Positions 39,608 through 48,559 of a stretch of DNA of 64,000 nucleotides are shown here, piece after piece. The stretch is taken from the NCBI GenBank assembly GCA_050289625.1, contig JBNKGC010000004.1, positions 1-64,000 of the forward strand, given 5' to 3'. How positions within the stretch are numbered: position 1 is the first letter of the stretch; each line of letters begins with the position of its first letter. The stretch comes from NIC37A-2 sp050289625 (GTDB lineage: Bacteria; Myxococcota_A; Polyangia; Polyangiales; Polyangiaceae). The translations under genes were made by a program, and so were the position numbers. The notes under the pieces are model-generated. The model saw only the letters and a program-made list of their open reading frames with translations, ran no database searches and was not told where the DNA came from.

Positions 39608-39746
39608 GAGAAATCCAAGGGTGGTTCCAGCCAGGAGGGAACGGGGGCAGATGCTGGCAGGATCGCGCCCGTACGCCAGCGGAGCCGGGCGCGGGCCCCT
39701 CCAGGGGGACGTCTGCCCGATCGGGGGACGAGTCTGGCCCAGGATT

Positions 39747-40706
39747 TCAGCGGGTGCCAGTCTTCGGGTCCCCCAACTGGGCATACCAGTCGGCGGTGCG
39801 CGAGAGTCCCTCGCGGAGACCGGTCGTTGGGCCGATTTTTGCCTCGAACCAGCCTGGGTCCAGCACGGAGCGTTCCAGATCGCCGATCCGCGGGGGCCCG
39901 TGGCCGATCGCGCTCGGAGAGTGGGCCAGGTCGACGATCGTTCGAGCGAGGTCTTCCGTAGTCGTCTCGATCCCGGTGGCACAGTTCAACCGGGACACGT
40001 CGAGCCGTCCCTCGATGGCCGCCAGGTTCGCGCGAGCGACATCGGCGACGTACACGTAGTCACGAACACAGCCCGGGTCGCCTTCGGTTTTCCGCGCGTT
40101 GACCCGGAGCTGCTGGCCAGCGAGTGCCCGATCGAAGAAGATCGCCACGACCCCCGCTTCCCCGTGGGGATCCTGCCGTGGCCCGTAAACGTTGGCGTAC
40201 CGGAGGGTCACGGTATCGAGACCGTGCTGCCGACGGTAGACGTCGAGCAGTTGCTCGTAGGCGAGCTTGTGGATGGCGTAGGGGCTGATCGGAGCGTTTG
40301 GATGGCTTTCGTCGGCGCGAGTCCCCTCGGCGACCTCTCCGTAGATAGCCCCGCCGGTGCTGGCGAACACGATTCGCTGAACTCCAAACTCGATGCAAGC
40401 ATCCGCCACGATCAAGCCGCCCTGGACGTTGATTGCGGCGTCCAGGCCGGGATCCCGCATGCTCACGGTGACGCTCGCCTGGGCGGCTTGGTGGCTGACG
40501 ACGTCGGGTCGAAAGTCGGAGAACGCCGCGCGCGTCTCTTCCCGGTTGCGGACGTCGACTCGATAGAGCCGAACCGAGGCGGGAAGGTTTTCAGGCTTGC
40601 CCGAGCTCAGATCGTCCAGGGCCGCCACCTCGTGGCCTTCAGCGAGGGCGGTTTCGACGACATGGCTTCCGATGAATCCGGCCCCGCCGGTAACGAGGAT
40701 CTTCAT
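39747..40706 (-). CDS. NAD-dependent nucleotide-sugar epimerase/dehydratase (GalE-like)
   Basis: A 319-residue extended SDR. The NAD-binding motif is TGGAGFIGSHV (residues 6-16), the catalytic Tyr/Lys are in SPYAIHKLAYE, and RYANVYGPRQDP follows. The overall pattern is that of UDP-glucose 4-epimerase-type enzymes, but the sugar cannot be decided. It is divergent from pdxH (about 105 bp between starts). Confidence 0.9.
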   Translation of the reverse strand: MKILVTGGAGFIGSHVVETALAEGHEVAALDDLSSGKPENLPASVRLYRVDVRNREETRAAFSDFRPDVVSHQAAQASVTVSMRDPGLDAAINVQGGLIVADACIEFGVQRIVFASTGGAIYGEVAEGTRADESHPNAPISPYAIHKLAYEQLLDVYRRQHGLDTVTLRYANVYGPRQDPHGEAGVVAIFFDRALAGQQLRVNARKTEGDPGCVRDYVYVADVARANLAAIEGRLDVSRLNCATGIETTTEDLARTIVDLAHSPSAIGHGPPRIGDLERSVLDPGWFEAKIGPTTGLREGLSRTADWYAQLGDPKTGTR

Positions 40707-40810
40707 GCGGGTCGTACTCTCGAGGGCTGCGAATGTGCGTGGCCAGGGGGGCGGGTGAGTGCAGAGTCAGGCTGACAGGTTCGGGGATGGGTGTTAGACC
40801 CGGCACACCA

Positions 40811-41401
40811 ATGGATCCAGAGAAGACCAACGATCCACTCGAGATTCTCGACACATGGCTGGAGGACGCGGCTGCTCGCGGTGTGGCGCTGCCCGAGGCC
40901 ATGACCCTGGCCACCGTGGATGAAATGGGGCGCCCTTCGGCTCGGATTGTCCTGTACAAGGGGCGCTCCCGAGACGGACTCGCGTTCTTCACGAACTACG
41001 AAAGCCGCAAGGGCCGTGAGCTCGCGCGCGATCCGCATGCAACTTTCGTGTTTCACTGGGCAGAGCTCCAGCGCCAGGTGCGTGTCGACGGGACGGTGGA
41101 GAAGCTGGGCGCCGAGGAGTCCGACGCGTACTTTGCGACCCGTCCGCGCGACAGTCAGATCGGGGCATGGGCCTCGAAGCAGAGTGAACCGCTCGACTCT
41201 CGCGAGGCCCTGGATGCCGCTTTCGAGGCTGCGAAGAAGCGCTTCGAAGGGAAACCCGTGCCCAGACCGCCGCATTGGGGCGGCTTTCGGCTCTTGCCGG
41301 AACGAATCGAATTCTGGATCGGGATGTCGGGCCGCCTCCACGACCGCTTCGCGTTCACGCGTTCCGAGCAGGGCTGGACGTGGACACGGCTTGCACCCTG
41401 A
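40811..41401 (+). CDS. pdxH: Pyridoxamine/pyridoxine 5'-phosphate oxidase
   Basis: A 196-residue FMN enzyme forming pyridoxal 5'-phosphate. It has MTLATVDEMGRPSARIVLYKG, FFTNYESRKGRELA, the FHWAELQRQVRVDG and RPRDSQIGAWASKQS motifs, and the C-terminal PPHWGGFRLLPERIEFW. The ATG at 40811 gives MDPEKTNDPLEILDTW; the frame extends upstream without homology. Confidence 0.94.
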   Translation: MDPEKTNDPLEILDTWLEDAAARGVALPEAMTLATVDEMGRPSARIVLYKGRSRDGLAFFTNYESRKGRELARDPHATFVFHWAELQRQVRVDGTVEKLGAEESDAYFATRPRDSQIGAWASKQSEPLDSREALDAAFEAAKKRFEGKPVPRPPHWGGFRLLPERIEFWIGMSGRLHDRFAFTRSEQGWTWTRLAP

Positions 41402-41497
41402 GCATTCCGTCGACACTTCACACCTGCGTTCGCTTTGGCGACAATCGGACAGCACACTGACGGGGCGGGTTCAGCCCGCGCGAGGGGAGGGAGCGGC

Positions 41498-42202
41498 ATG
41501 GACAAGCCGGTGGCAGTCGTGACCGGAGGAAACCGGGGGATCGGGTTCGAGACGTGCAGGCAGCTCGCGCGCCGGGGATTTCACGTCATCCTGGGCAGTC
41601 GCGACCCGGCCAAGGGGCAGCGCGCTGCTGACGAGCTCCGCGCGAATGGCGCAGACGTGGTGGCACTTTCTCTCGACGTTGCAGACCCCGCGAGCATCGC
41701 GACACTGCGGGAAGAGCTTCAGGTGCAGGTAGGGCGCGTCGACGTCCTCGTGAACAATGCGGGCATCATCGGTTCGCACTACATGCAGAGCATCTTGCGT
41801 GTCAGTGATCCGGAGATCCTCACGGCCTTCGAGGTTAATTTCCTGGGGCCGCTGCACATGTGCCAGGCGATCGTTCCGCTGATGCAGGACCGCGGACACG
41901 GACGCATCGTGAACGTGTCGAGCGGAATGGGGCAGCTTCACGACATGGGGTCCGGAGCGCCGCCATACCGGGTGTCGAAGGCCTCCATCAACGTGCTCAC
42001 GCGCGTTCTCGCCCGCGAGCTCGAGAGCACCGACATTCTCGTCAACAGCGTCTGCCCCGGCTGGGTTCGCACGGCGCTCGGCGGACAAGAAGCTCCGCGC
42101 AGCTTGGAGGAGGGTGCGCAAGGCATCGTCTGGGCGGCCACGCTTCCCGAGGGAGGGCCGACCGGCGGCTTCTTCCGCGATGGCGAACCCATCCCCTGGT
42201 AA
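41498..42202 (+). CDS. Short-chain dehydrogenase/reductase, carbonyl-reductase-like
   Basis: A 234-residue SDR with the cofactor motif TGGNRGIG (residues 9-16), VDVLVNNAGIIG, and the catalytic YRVSK. The cofactor loop with SRDP favours NADP. The arrangement resembles eukaryotic carbonyl reductases and their bacterial relatives. The ATG at 41498 has a strong GAGGGGAGGGAG upstream. A half-site resembling the palindromes at 27.8 and 50.9 kb (CGACAATCGG, 41439-41448) lies about 50 bp upstream; its meaning is uncertain. Confidence 0.88.
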   Translation: MDKPVAVVTGGNRGIGFETCRQLARRGFHVILGSRDPAKGQRAADELRANGADVVALSLDVADPASIATLREELQVQVGRVDVLVNNAGIIGSHYMQSILRVSDPEILTAFEVNFLGPLHMCQAIVPLMQDRGHGRIVNVSSGMGQLHDMGSGAPPYRVSKASINVLTRVLARELESTDILVNSVCPGWVRTALGGQEAPRSLEEGAQGIVWAATLPEGGPTGGFFRDGEPIPW

Positions 42203-42310
42203 AGGGGACTCCTCGGAGCTTCTGGTCATTATCTTGGCGAGCTGAGGAGCCTCTGCCGCCGTTGTCGCCTGGGAGCGTCTCAAGTGTGAGAAAGGGGCAG
42301 GTTCCCACCG

Positions 42311-43288
42311 GTGCCTCAACCGTTCCGGCCAGACATGCGGTGGAACGAACGAGTGCGAACGATCTCGGCCGGCCTGGTCGCGCTGGGCGTCGCTGCCTGT
42401 GGTGGAGAGCAGAAGCAGCCCGAGACTCCCGCGCGCGAAGCTGGGGGCGCCGTCGGTGCGGAGATGATGGCGGGACCCGTCTTCCGGTACGACATCCCCG
42501 ATGGCCTGCAATACACACAAACGGTGCGCCACACGCGGCAGCTCACTGCCCCAGGCACCCCGATGAACGCCAGTTTGCAGGAGGAGTGGACGTTCGACAT
42601 TACCGTCGACCGCCGTGGTCCCATGACGGAGTTCGACGGCACCTTGAAGTCGGTCCGTTTGAGTCAGAACGGAGCGCTCGTCGCCCAGACCCTCCCTCAG
42701 GACGCGCGCATCTCGGCTCAGATCGACTCCGAGGGCGACGTTCAGTCCGTGACGGGCGCCGAGTCGATTTCCGAAGCCCTGGTCGCGGAGCTCCCCGAGG
42801 CCGAGCGACAACAGGCTCTTGGACTCGTCTCCAACGAGGCGATCGCTGCGAACATGGCCCGTCGACTCTCGCGCTCCGTTCGGCAACTGAACGGCCGCCC
42901 CGCGACCATCGGCGCCACCTGGATCGTGCGGCCCACCGAGCCGGGCATTCGGGGCAAGACCCTCTCCGTCCAGGCCGAGGAACAGTGTGGTCTCAAGCGC
43001 TGCATGCGCGTCGATGCGACCTATCAGATCGATAATGCGAGCATCGCCGACGAACTCCGTGGCGAGGTGATCGGACTCGTCTCCGACGAAGACGAGGGCG
43101 GTGTGAGCGAAGTCACCCTCGAGGACGTCGAAGTGTCCGCGTCGGACACCATGCTCGTCGAGGTCGACACTCTGCTCGTACACAAGGCGACCTTCCAGGA
43201 AACGATCCGACTCCGGGTGAAGGGGCCGGAGCGAACCGTCGACTTGATCGTGACTGAGTCGGACGATCAAGAAATCGTGACCCGCTGA
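42311..43288 (+). CDS. Predicted lipoprotein of unknown function
   Basis: A 325-residue protein (GTG 42311; ATG 42335 also possible) with signal ISAGLVALGVAAC. A linker is followed by a beta-rich domain (about 55-325) with no catalytic motif. Two cysteines sit close together in EEQCGLKRCMRVD. The fold may resemble a large secreted beta protein. It precedes a small membrane protein gene. Confidence 0.8.
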   Translation: MPQPFRPDMRWNERVRTISAGLVALGVAACGGEQKQPETPAREAGGAVGAEMMAGPVFRYDIPDGLQYTQTVRHTRQLTAPGTPMNASLQEEWTFDITVDRRGPMTEFDGTLKSVRLSQNGALVAQTLPQDARISAQIDSEGDVQSVTGAESISEALVAELPEAERQQALGLVSNEAIAANMARRLSRSVRQLNGRPATIGATWIVRPTEPGIRGKTLSVQAEEQCGLKRCMRVDATYQIDNASIADELRGEVIGLVSDEDEGGVSEVTLEDVEVSASDTMLVEVDTLLVHKATFQETIRLRVKGPERTVDLIVTESDDQEIVTR

Positions 43289-43458
43289 CGACCCTCCCAG
43301 CTTTTCCGAATCCGGCCCGATCTGGCTGGCGCCAGGTTTCTGACACGGGGAGACTTTTGTTGAGACTCCTCGTGCGCCTACCGGCCTGCGATCCGTACTG
43401 CGGTCGTCGGGGCTCGAAGGGAGCCTCGACATAGTGCGCGATCGTGAAGGAGGTCGAG

Positions 43459-43638
43459 ATGGGGAGCTACCAGGCCTTGGACAGTCAGCGCGATGTCGGC
43501 GAAAGGCTGCAGCGTGACAGCGGAATTCCCAAGCCAGGAGGATTGGGCGCATCTCGGAACGAGCTCATCGGTCTCGTTCTCGGCGTGATCGTCCTCGCTG
43601 CGATTGCCGTCGGCTTTTGGTTCGAGGCCACGCGCTAG
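43459..43638 (+). CDS. Small single-pass membrane protein
   Basis: A 59-residue protein with a polar N-terminal half (MGSYQALDSQRDVGERLQRD) and one C-terminal transmembrane helix (LIGLVLGVIVLAAIAVGFWF). The ATG at 43459 follows AAGGAGGTCGAG, an excellent ribosome-binding site. Such a tail-anchored layout suggests an accessory subunit. No family recognised. Confidence 0.75.
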   Translation: MGSYQALDSQRDVGERLQRDSGIPKPGGLGASRNELIGLVLGVIVLAAIAVGFWFEATR

Positions 43639-43645
43639 AAAAACC

Positions 43646-43657
43646 ATCGCTTGCGAT
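43646..43657. repeat. Short palindrome related to the repeat at 43730
   Basis: ATCGCTTGCGAT is a perfect 12-bp palindrome just after the small membrane protein gene. It looks like a shortened version of the 43730-43753 element. Confidence 0.4.
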
Positions 43658-43663
43658 AGTAGC

Positions 43664-43698
43664 CCACTTCGGCCCTCGCCTTCCGAGGGCCGAAGTGG
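43664..43698. terminator. Perfect 15-bp hairpin between convergent genes
   Basis: The arms at 43664-43678 and 43684-43698 are perfectly complementary around the loop CCTTC. No T tract follows on the plus strand. On the minus strand, a TTTTT run occurs 20 bp beyond. It lies between convergent genes and may act as a bidirectional terminator or mRNA-end stabiliser. Confidence 0.6.
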
Positions 43699-43729
43699 CG
43701 GTGGGCCAACCGATGCGGTCCACCTCATA

Positions 43730-43753
43730 GCGATGACCGCTTGCGGTGATCGC
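43730..43753. repeat. REP-like palindromic repeat, copy 1
   Basis: Arms GCGATGACCGC and GCGGTGATCGC flank TT, with one mismatched pair. The core 43731-43752 matches 57691-57712 in inverted orientation at 21 of 22 positions. Confidence 0.6.
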
Positions 43754-43756
43754 CCT

Positions 43757-44515
43757 TTAGTCCGTCACGTAGACGTCGACGCGCTCTGCGAATCCGCGCT
43801 CCGAAGGCTCCAAGTACTCCCCGCCGCCCTCGGACTCGATGGTGATGCGCGAGGCGTCCACTCCCTGATTGATGAGGATCTGAGCGACGTTCTGAGCGCG
43901 CTCCATCCCGAGATCGACGTCAGCATCCGCGTCTCCCGAAGGCGCGGCGTGACCGGAAACGGTGACTTTCGTGTCGCCCTGTTGGTCGCCCATCAAGCAG
44001 TCGCCGAGCGTCTTGCCGCGAGTGAAGTTGCTGCCCTCGACTCGCGATGATTCCCCGTCGAAGAAGATCGGGGTCGGAGCGCTCAAGTCGCAGCTCGAAA
44101 GCCGCTTCGCCGACTGCTCGCCGGCGTGAGTGATGACGATTTCGGCCTTGTTCTTTTCGAGGCCGAGGTCTTCGCCTGCTTCGTGCAGCCCTTTCTCCAC
44201 GGCGTCGCCTGCTTTGTCGGCTCCCCGCTCCGCTGCTTCGCCGGCATCGTCCAGCGCATCGCCCGCTTCGTCTTTCGCGGTGTCGAGGCTTTCGGCGGTA
44301 TCATGGGCCAGCTCTTTGCCCTTCTCGAGCCCGCGCTCTCCGAGCTCACCGGCCTTGTCGGTTGCCTTCCCGACGACGGCTCCGACTTCGCCAGCCGTCT
44401 CCTTGACGTCTTCCTTCGCCTCGTGACGTTCCTTCTTTTCACAGCCCGTCGCGACGAGCGCTGCAGCGACGCAGCTCGCGCCTAAGACGGCGCTCCAACT
44501 GAGACCCAGCCGCAT
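43757..44515 (-). CDS. OmpA-like lipoprotein with amphipathic helical repeats
   Basis: A 252-residue lipoprotein (signal ending ALVATGC). Residues about 28-120 are a highly charged Ala/Lys/Glu/Asp-rich helical region with LEA-like repeating units (KEDVKETAGEVG, TDKAGELGERGLEKGKELA, DEAGDALDDAGEAAERG). Residues about 135-250 are an OmpA C-terminal peptidoglycan-binding domain (PIFFDGESS, VSGHAAPSGD, ERAQNVAQILINQGVD). It likely tethers the outer membrane to the wall. The ATG at 44515 is chosen for the lipoprotein signal. Confidence 0.87.
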   Translation of the reverse strand: MRLGLSWSAVLGASCVAAALVATGCEKKERHEAKEDVKETAGEVGAVVGKATDKAGELGERGLEKGKELAHDTAESLDTAKDEAGDALDDAGEAAERGADKAGDAVEKGLHEAGEDLGLEKNKAEIVITHAGEQSAKRLSSCDLSAPTPIFFDGESSRVEGSNFTRGKTLGDCLMGDQQGDTKVTVSGHAAPSGDADADVDLGMERAQNVAQILINQGVDASRITIESEGGGEYLEPSERGFAERVDVYVTD

Positions 44516-44745
44516 GGCTTCCCCCCTTCGTTCGTCCGCTGCGCTCGACGCCCCAACCTGAGTGGTCGGCTGCGAACGTCCAGCGGTCTTGGCGCCAAAC
44601 CCAGGCTGAAGCTCCGATCGGGGATCGTCAAGGCGCCGTCGATGGAGACCCGCACACGGAAGACCGTTCGGGTCAGAGACCGCTTTCGAGGCGGCCCCCA
44701 CTCGGGCTAGTCATTCGCACTACTGAATCACAGGAATTCGCGGGC

Positions 44746-45963
44746 TCAGCCGCCGCCAAAGACCTGAGTCGCGATCACGATGGGAGGAGACGACGAGTCA
44801 TCGATGTCGACGTCCAGCCCGATGTGGGTGAAGTTGGGATCGAGCAGATTGGCGCGATGACCGGGGCTTCGCATCCAGAGCGTGTGGATCTCCTCTGCCG
44901 AACGCGCCCGGCCGATGTTTTCTCCGTAACGGGGGTAGGGGAAGCCCGCGCGGCGCATGCGGTCGTGGGTCGAACCGTTCGTCGGCGACTGGTGCGCGAA
45001 GAAATGGTTCTGGTGCATGTCGTCGTTGTGGCCCGCGGCGATGCGATCGAGTTCGGGATCCCTTTTCAGGGGCGGCAGTCCGGCGTGTGCGCGAGCCTCG
45101 TTGGCTGCCTGGAGAAAAGCTTCTGCCGTGGGAGCCCAGTCGACGTTCAGGGTCGTGGCTTCGATCTCCGGATTGACACCCACGCCGATCGGGAAGTTTG
45201 CAACTACCTCCAGGCCGTTTGGACCGCGTGCCAAGAGCTCGATCTGGTGCGTGCCTCGCGGCAGGCCCATGAGCTTCTGCTCGAGCATTCCCTTCATGCG
45301 ACGCACCTTGCCGTCGGGTCCCGTGACGAGCCATTCGGGGCTGTTCCAACCGCTGGCCAACTTGGCCTGCAGATTGACGGGAGCGCCCTCTTCCACGCGA
45401 CGATCGACGGGGGCGATGTCGGCATGACTTGCCGAAAGCGCGACCACGGCCAGCCCGTCGTCGGTCACGTAGACGCCGGCGCGATTGTGCGCGCTGCTCT
45501 TCGGCTGTCCGCGCAGGGCGCCGGAGAGATCTCTTTCCCACGTAGCCGCGTCCAGATCGACGAACAAAAGGAGCGGAAACGGAGAGACGATGCCGAACCG
45601 GCGACTCATGCGGTCGACGTCGATGGTCGAGGGCGTCTCGCCGCGGTGGGAGCGCTGTTGGGCGGCCCAACTGGCGAGGTCGGCCAAACGACCGTCGCCT
45701 TCCAACCGTTCGTTGGCGGTGCGCACGACGTTCCAGACGCGCGAGGCGTCGGAAGCTCCCTGGCCATCTCCCGAGTACGGATGACCCTCGGGCGAGCTCG
45801 AGTACCGGTCCCGATCCCTGAGGGGCGCGGAGGTCTTGGAGGCGGAGATCTGTGGTTTGGACTCGGAGCCACTGCCGCGGCTGGCACAGCCGGTGGAAGG
45901 CAGGTAGACGGCGACAGCGGCCGTCAAGAGGCCCAGAGCCAGGCGAAGCTGGCGGTTAAGCAT
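44746..45963 (-). CDS. CAP-domain (SCP/PR-1-like) lipoprotein
   Basis: A 405-residue lipoprotein (YLPSTGC). A Ser-rich linker and an unassigned middle domain (about 80-270) are followed by a C-terminal CAP domain (about 280-400). The CAP domain has FLQAANEARAHAGLPPLKRD, HNDDMHQNHFFAHQSP, YPRYGENIGRARS and MRSPGHRANLLDPNFTHIG. CAP proteins bind small hydrophobic molecules or cell-wall ligands; some are proteases. Its partner is unknown. Confidence 0.88.
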   Translation of the reverse strand: MLNRQLRLALGLLTAAVAVYLPSTGCASRGSGSESKPQISASKTSAPLRDRDRYSSSPEGHPYSGDGQGASDASRVWNVVRTANERLEGDGRLADLASWAAQQRSHRGETPSTIDVDRMSRRFGIVSPFPLLLFVDLDAATWERDLSGALRGQPKSSAHNRAGVYVTDDGLAVVALSASHADIAPVDRRVEEGAPVNLQAKLASGWNSPEWLVTGPDGKVRRMKGMLEQKLMGLPRGTHQIELLARGPNGLEVVANFPIGVGVNPEIEATTLNVDWAPTAEAFLQAANEARAHAGLPPLKRDPELDRIAAGHNDDMHQNHFFAHQSPTNGSTHDRMRRAGFPYPRYGENIGRARSAEEIHTLWMRSPGHRANLLDPNFTHIGLDVDIDDSSSPPIVIATQVFGGG

Positions 45964-46229
45964 GGGCGAAGCGAAGTTTTCGAAAGCTGGGGCCAGGCCC
46001 CGGGTACGTGAAGCTCCGGCAAGGTGACACGGCTTCTGAAGGGCGCCAGCGGTCCTTCGAGCTAGCGTGGCGAGTCAGCTGCGGAACGGTTCTGGCCAGA
46101 CCCATCTGGGTTTTCTACCCTGGTGCCCCAAGTAGGCTGGTGCATTCGGGTTCCGAGCTTCGCTTCAGCGGACTTTGGGGACTAGGCGCGCGGCCATTCG
46201 GAAGAACGACCACAACCAGCGAGCAAGCG

Positions 46230-47399
46230 ATGCCCTCCCGGACTCACTCCATCGGAATTCTCACTTCAGGGGGCGACTGCCCCGGTTTGAACGCAGCGAT
46301 CCGCGGTGTGGCGAAGGCCGCCATGCACTACGGCATCCAAGTCATTGGCGTGCAGGATGGGTTCCGTGGTCTGGTGGAAAACCGCACCATGGTGCTGGAC
46401 AGCCGATTGGTGAGCGGCCTGCTCACCGAGGGAGGAACGCTGCTTGGAACGGCGCGTGACAAGCCTCACAAAATGCGCATGGGTCACCAGATCATGGACA
46501 TGACCGACGTTGCGGTCGCCAACATGAACCGGATGAACATCGATTGTCTGGTGTGCATCGGGGGGAACGGAACCCAGAAGAATGCGCTCCGTTTGCGCAA
46601 CGCCACCGACATCGGAGTGATCACCCTGCCGAAGACCATCGACAACGACGTTGCGGGGACCGACGTCACCTTCGGTTTCGACTCGGCGATGAGGATCGCC
46701 ACCGAAGCGATCGACCGGCTTCACACGACGGCGACGAGTCACCATCGCATCATCGTGTGCGAAATCATGGGACACGATGCGGGCTGGCTTGCCCTTGGTT
46801 CGGGCATTGCCGGCGGGGCGGACGTCATTCTCATTCCCGAGATCCCCTACGACCTCGGCGTCGTGGCGCGTCACCTGATCAACCGTCGCCAAGCGGGCAA
46901 GCGTTTCTCAATCATCGCCGTGGCCGAAGGTGTTCGTTCACAAGATGAAGTGGCGCGCCTCCTGGCGGATGAGGAGGGCAAGAAGAAGAAGGAAAAGAAG
47001 AGAAAGAAGGACAAAGAGGGACCCGAACCGAGCAAGGCGACGCCGTCCGTCGACTTCGACTCGGAGGAGGTCCACCTGGTCCAGGAGCCCGTGGCGAGTC
47101 GGATCGCGCGGCGACTGCAGCAGCTCACGGGGATTGAGGCGCGCGTCACGTCCCTCGGTCACGTGCAGCGCGGCGGCGAGCCCACTGCCTACGACCGACT
47201 CCTGACCACCCGCCTCGGGACGAAGGCAGGAAAGCTCCTCGCCGAGGGCACCTACGACGTGATGGTGGCCATCCAGGGCGACAAGACGAAACCCGTCCCG
47301 CTCGAAAGCGTCGCGGGCAAGAAGAAGCTCGTGCCCCCGGATCACCCGTGGCTCGAGACCGCTCGCCTCGTGGAAACCTGCCTCGGCGACAAATCCTGA
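46230..47399 (+). CDS. pfkA: 6-phosphofructokinase with unusual donor-site motifs and a lysine-rich insert
   Basis: A 389-residue PFK. It has GGDCPGLNA (residues 14-22), catalytic TIDND (136-140), MGHDAGWLA and GHVQRGGEPTAYDR. The phosphoryl-donor motif is GGNGT (111-115), not GGDGT/S, while PKTIDND has Lys135, which is typical of pyrophosphate-dependent and related groups. Gly114 with Lys135 is a mixed signature, so ATP or PPi as donor cannot be decided. A lysine/glutamate-rich insert (about 247-275) breaks the core fold. The ATG at 46230 is the only start giving a normal N-terminus. Confidence 0.9.
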   Translation: MPSRTHSIGILTSGGDCPGLNAAIRGVAKAAMHYGIQVIGVQDGFRGLVENRTMVLDSRLVSGLLTEGGTLLGTARDKPHKMRMGHQIMDMTDVAVANMNRMNIDCLVCIGGNGTQKNALRLRNATDIGVITLPKTIDNDVAGTDVTFGFDSAMRIATEAIDRLHTTATSHHRIIVCEIMGHDAGWLALGSGIAGGADVILIPEIPYDLGVVARHLINRRQAGKRFSIIAVAEGVRSQDEVARLLADEEGKKKKEKKRKKDKEGPEPSKATPSVDFDSEEVHLVQEPVASRIARRLQQLTGIEARVTSLGHVQRGGEPTAYDRLLTTRLGTKAGKLLAEGTYDVMVAIQGDKTKPVPLESVAGKKKLVPPDHPWLETARLVETCLGDKS

Positions 47400-47482
47400 G
47401 CGGATCCAGCACCTTCCAGCCGCGCTCGGGTCGCTTGGCCCTTGACATGGGCGACTCAGGGCGTACCTGCACCGGGTCGAAC

Positions 47483-48553
47483 ATGTCTGCACCCCACGTC
47501 ACCATGGTGAAAAAGCGGCTCGCCTCGGGCGAGCCCTGCCGCAAGTGCATCCAGGCGGAGGACATGCTCAAGCGGCGGGGCCTTTGGGAAAAGATCGGGC
47601 AGGTCGTGTGGGCCGACGAGACCGATCCCGAGTCCGAGGGAATGCGTCTGGCGCGTGAGCATCACGTCGACCTCGCGCCCTTCTTCCTCGTTCGCTCGGA
47701 CGAGGGGGCTCCGCGCCTCTACACGAGCGCCCTTCGACTCGTGAAGGAGGTTCTCGCGAAGGGGCCCGACACGGCCGATGCGACAAGTGGCGAGGGTGAT
47801 TCGGGTCGGAGCGAACTCCGCCCCAGCGTAAGTCCGGTGGTTTCGGCTGTTGGGGCGGACGAAATAATGGCTCAGAGCGTGGAGCTCGCCGACGCTTCTC
47901 CGCAGCGTATCGTCGAGTGGACCTTTGGCAAGCTCGGGCGTCGTTGCGCGATCGCCTTCAGCGGTGCCGAGGATGTCGTCCTCATCGACATGGCGGCGAA
48001 GCGCGGCTTGGATTTTTCGGTGTTCTGTCTGGACACGGGGCGACTGCACCCGGAGACCTACCGATTCATCGATCGCGTCCGCGAGCACTACGGCATCGAG
48101 ATCGAGATGGCTTTTCCCGAGGCCATTCGGGTCCAGGACCTCGTCCGCAAGAAGGGCTTGTTCAGCTTCTACGAGGATGGTCACGGCGAGTGCTGCGGTA
48201 TTCGCAAGGTGGAGCCTTTGCGGCGTGTGCTCGGCACCTTCGACGGTTGGATGACCGGGCAGCGACGTGACCAGAGCCCGACGCGAGCCGAGGTGCCGGT
48301 ACTGCTTTGGGACACGAGCCACACCCCCTCCGGAATGCTCAAGGCCAACCCCCTGGCTCGCTGGACGAGCGCGCAGGTGTGGCAGTACATCCGCGACGAG
48401 GACGTGCCCTACAACGAGCTCCACGACCGAGGGTTCATCTCGATCGGCTGCGAGCCGTGCACCCGAGCCGTCCGCCCGGGCGAGCATGAGCGCGCTGGCC
48501 GCTGGTGGTGGGAGGAAGCCACCCAGCGCGAGTGCGGGCTGCACAAGGGCTGA
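47483..48553 (+). CDS. cysH: APS reductase with N-terminal glutaredoxin-like domain
   Basis: A 356-residue fusion. Residues about 1-100 form a thioredoxin-fold domain with a redox pair Cys19/Cys22 (GEPCRKCIQAEDMLKRRG) and a cis-proline-like segment (VDLAPFFLV). Residues about 130-356 form the adenylylsulfate reductase domain: P-loop-like AFSGAEDVV, iron-sulfur ligands Cys237-Cys238 (ECCGIRK) and Cys323/Cys326 (CEPC), and catalytic Cys351 in ECGLHKG. The four extra cysteines point to APS, not PAPS, as substrate. Plants carry a redox domain at the C-terminus instead. It is convergent with mscS (6-bp gap). Confidence 0.9.
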   Translation: MSAPHVTMVKKRLASGEPCRKCIQAEDMLKRRGLWEKIGQVVWADETDPESEGMRLAREHHVDLAPFFLVRSDEGAPRLYTSALRLVKEVLAKGPDTADATSGEGDSGRSELRPSVSPVVSAVGADEIMAQSVELADASPQRIVEWTFGKLGRRCAIAFSGAEDVVLIDMAAKRGLDFSVFCLDTGRLHPETYRFIDRVREHYGIEIEMAFPEAIRVQDLVRKKGLFSFYEDGHGECCGIRKVEPLRRVLGTFDGWMTGQRRDQSPTRAEVPVLLWDTSHTPSGMLKANPLARWTSAQVWQYIRDEDVPYNELHDRGFISIGCEPCTRAVRPGEHERAGRWWWEEATQRECGLHKG

Positions 48554-48559
48554 GCGCTG

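Noticed and set aside
41471..43552. A 690-codon open frame on the minus strand
   Set aside because: It covers the SDR and lipoprotein genes in antisense; those have motifs, ribosome-binding sites and signals, and the antisense product has none.
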